Source: an uncultured Clostridia bacterium
GTDB lineage: Bacteria; Bacillota; Clostridia; TANB77; CAG-508
NCBI GenBank assembly: GCA_934154445.1
Contig: CAKPGC010000011.1
Location: forward strand, 1 to 52,465
Direction of reading: 5' to 3'
DNA length: 52,465 bases
The notes beneath the pieces were generated by a model, which saw only the letters and a list, made by a program, of their open reading frames with translations, was not told the origin of the DNA and did not search any database. Position 1 is the first letter of the stretch. Every line of letters starts with the position of its first letter. The translations under genes were made by a program, and so were the position numbers. Shown in pieces: positions 50,615 to 52,465 of this stretch.

Positions 50615-52465
50615 TTAAAACTTAATATAGTTTGTTGGGTCTACATCATTACCATATCCACTAGCTTTTCTAATTTCAAAGTGTAAGTGATGTCCTGTTG
50701 AGTTTCCTGGGTTAGGGTCAGATTCCGGATCTCCTCCTTCTAATCCAATTACTTCTCCTTGTTTTACTTTGTCTCCGGATTTTACATTTATTTTTGAAAG
50801 ATGTGCATAGAAGCTATATATTGTTTCCCCATTAACAATATGTTTTATTTCTATACAATTTCCAAATCCATTTTGTACTCCGGCAAATGTCACTTCTCCA
50901 TCAGCTACTGCTAGTATTTCTGTATGGTGTGTTCCAGCTATGTCTATACCAGTATGTTTTTTTACAATTCCTGTTGTTGGATGTGTTCTTGTACCATAAT
51001 TTGATGTTATTGTGTAATTACATTCAATTGGTAATATAAAGTCTTGTTCACTTGTTGTTTTTATTGATGCACTTCTCATTAATTTTTCAGTTGCAATGTT
51101 TGGATTAACCCATTCTATTGTTTCTGCTTTTTTACCATAGTTTTTCTTTAAGATATTTCTATCTAATTTATTTACTACTCCATCCTCATTTAAATCATAA
51201 ATTGCTCTAGTTTCTTTATCTTCATCTGTAATAATTTCCCCATAATTATTATTCAATGCTACTAAATCATCTATTTCAATTTGTTCTTCAAGTGTTGATT
51301 TTTCGCTATTTTCAACTACATTTCCAGCTATTAATTTGTGCTCATCTAATATAGTTTCTTCTCCTTTTATAACCTCAATTCCTGTAACTTTATAATTTAG
51401 ATATCCATCTTTGCATGCTACTAAATCATATTTTCCACTTTCTTCTATTGTAATATAGAATGTTCCATTTTCTTCTGTTTCCATCTGTTTTACAGGGTTG
51501 CTTGTATCTGTTGATTTGTATAATTTAATTGTTGATTTGTATTTTCCTTCTGTATTTTCTGTTAATATTTTTCCTGATATACTTGCTACTTTTCCTATTT
51601 TTATAGTGTATTGTTTTTCTTCTCCTGCTTCTGATGTTACAGTGTAATTTACATATGTTATATCCCCTGTAAGCGTTGCTGTTGTTGTCAATTCTCCTGT
51701 TGATGTTTGGTCACCTAATTTTATTGTTGAATATTCACTTTCTGGAGTTATTTTTAATGTAACTTCACTTGTTTCTTCTTTTGCCATTATAAAGTAGTTT
51801 CTATCTTCGTCTATTACTGCTTCTTTTGTTACTTGTTTATTATTGTCTTCATATGTTCCTTCCACTTTTGCGGTATTGTTATTTGTAGAAAGTCTTGTAA
51901 TTACCAATGTACTATTTTCAACTGTTTCATCTGCAGAAACAACTGATATTGGTACCTCTATTGTTCTTCCTGCTGTTTTTGTGTCAATATCAAGATTATA
52001 TTCTTTTCCACCTAATTCATATTCTAGTGTATTATTTATGTCTACAGTTGCATTGGCATCATTTGTTACGACTTTTATTGTTCCTGATGTTGCAGTGTCT
52101 AAAATACTTACATTATAATTTCCATTTTCGTCTTTGCTTAATGGTTCTCCATCATAACTTACAATTGCACTTGTATCATTTGATAGTCTTTGTAATATAA
52201 TGTTGTATGTTTCTACTGTCTTACCATCTGTTGCTGTTACTACTACTGGAACTGTTATTTCATCTTGTTCTAGTTTTAAATCTACCCATGCTTCTGAATC
52301 ATTCATAACAGTGTCATTGTCTCCTATTTTTACACTAGCATATGGATATTCTGTTGTTACTTTTATTTTTGCTTTATTCGCTAATTTTTTGATATTTTTT
52401 CTATATATGTCTGGTCTATCTTGGTCTGGAAGAATTTTTACATCATTTACTACCACTTGTGTTAC
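50615..52465 (-). CDS. Large secreted protein with Ig-like repeats, dockerin-like motif and M23 peptidase (5' end outside window)
   Basis: The frame is open at the window edge, so the N-terminus is missing; 616 codons are seen. It starts with repeated ~90-residue cadherin-like/Ig-like modules (VTEYP, TDGKTVETYNIILQRLS; similar blocks near 150-290). A carboxypeptidase-regulatory-like module (SISGKIL ... GTFYITIEESGKYDLVA) comes next, then a dockerin-like calcium loop (YDLNEDGVVNKLDRNILKKN) and a C-terminal M23 domain (HTGIDIAG, FYAHLSKINVKSGD, HHLHFEI). It should act on peptidoglycan at the cell surface. Confidence 0.88.
   Translation of the reverse strand, partial: VTQVVVNDVKILPDQDRPDIYRKNIKKLANKAKIKVTTEYPYASVKIGDNDTVMNDSEAWVDLKLEQDEITVPVVVTATDGKTVETYNIILQRLSNDTSAIVSYDGEPLSKDENGNYNVSILDTATSGTIKVVTNDANATVDINNTLEYELGGKEYNLDIDTKTAGRTIEVPISVVSADETVENSTLVITRLSTNNNTAKVEGTYEDNNKQVTKEAVIDEDRNYFIMAKEETSEVTLKITPESEYSTIKLGDQTSTGELTTTATLTGDITYVNYTVTSEAGEEKQYTIKIGKVASISGKILTENTEGKYKSTIKLYKSTDTSNPVKQMETEENGTFYITIEESGKYDLVACKDGYLNYKVTGIEVIKGEETILDEHKLIAGNVVENSEKSTLEEQIEIDDLVALNNNYGEIITDEDKETRAIYDLNEDGVVNKLDRNILKKNYGKKAETIEWVNPNIATEKLMRSASIKTTSEQDFILPIECNYTITSNYGTRTHPTTGIVKKHTGIDIAGTHHTEILAVADGEVTFAGVQNGFGNCIEIKHIVNGETIYSFYAHLSKINVKSGDKVKQGEVIGLEGGDPESDPNPGNSTGHHLHFEIRKASGYGNDVDPTNYIKF

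Noticed and set aside
50615..52465. Cellulosome component
   Set aside because: Only one dockerin-like loop is seen, with no cohesin or cellulase nearby; the motif alone does not support it.
1..52465. CRISPR array, prophage or integrated element
   Set aside because: No regular spaced repeats, integrase or phage structural genes were seen; the 31-bp palindromes are dispersed, not arrayed.

Overview
The window is very AT-rich (about 70% by eye), with strong AGGAGG-type ribosome sites and Firmicutes gene blocks. These include gdpP-rplI-dnaB, tilS/ftsH, ylxM-ffh-rpsP-khpA-rimM-trmD-rplS, rpoB-rpoC, minD-minE-rodA and a SpoIVFA/SpoIVFB-like pair. I infer a chromosomal segment of an anaerobic, probably uncultured gut or rumen Clostridia-type bacterium. 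Most genes lie on the minus strand. No prophage, CRISPR array or intact insertion sequence was seen; the only mobile-element trace is a decayed IS3-family transposase upstream of topA.

Layout. 1-369: start of a BspA-like surface protein. 0.5-7.7 kb: ftsH, tilS, dnaB, rplI and gdpP, each transcription unit with a readable promoter. 7.7-10.6 kb: two unknown proteins, an orphan FeoA and an HD-domain protein. 10.6-14.9 kb: the SRP/16S-processing/L19 operon. 14.9-17.8 kb: an SDR enzyme, an OapA-type membrane protein, a ~570-nt structured RNA identified here as a probable OLE RNA, and a guanylate-kinase-like gene. 17.9-21.3 kb: a plus-strand cluster of dGTPase-like, metallophosphoesterase and UDP-sugar pyrophosphorylase genes. 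21.3-31 kb: a dicarboxylate symporter, tadA, a 54-aa membrane ORF, rpoC and rpoB. 31.4-37.2 kb: small membrane proteins, exoA, a 3D-domain protein, lemA, an M48 protease and mazF. 37.2-45.7 kb: a GerS-like protein, dusB, rodA, minE, minD, a pilin-like/FGE-like secreted protein, and M50 and M23 peptidases. 45.7-52.5 kb: a TVP38-type protein, a SanA-type protein, a candidate small RNA, tRNA-Cys and tRNA-Gly, topA, the IS3 remnant, and a large dockerin/M23 surface protein that runs off the end.

Two observations stand out. First, a long RNA closed by a terminal helix, with its own promoter, lies directly upstream of an oapA-type gene; this is the OLE RNA arrangement. Second, three genes (ffh, rodA and the pilin-like gene) are each split by one extra C. 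In every case the zero-frame codon at the break is CGG, the extra base sits exactly before a GGA or GGT glycine codon, and removing it restores a full-length protein. By manual scan, in-frame CGG occurs only four times in the whole window, and three of the four are these breaks. This suggests +1 frameshifting at an unassigned or starved CGG codon, with a context-specific sequencing error as the main rival.

A family of 31-bp palindromes with GTTGTCAA and TTGACAAC arms is scattered between genes, and one copy encodes the N-terminus of TilS. All positions and motif calls were made by eye; no database search was possible.
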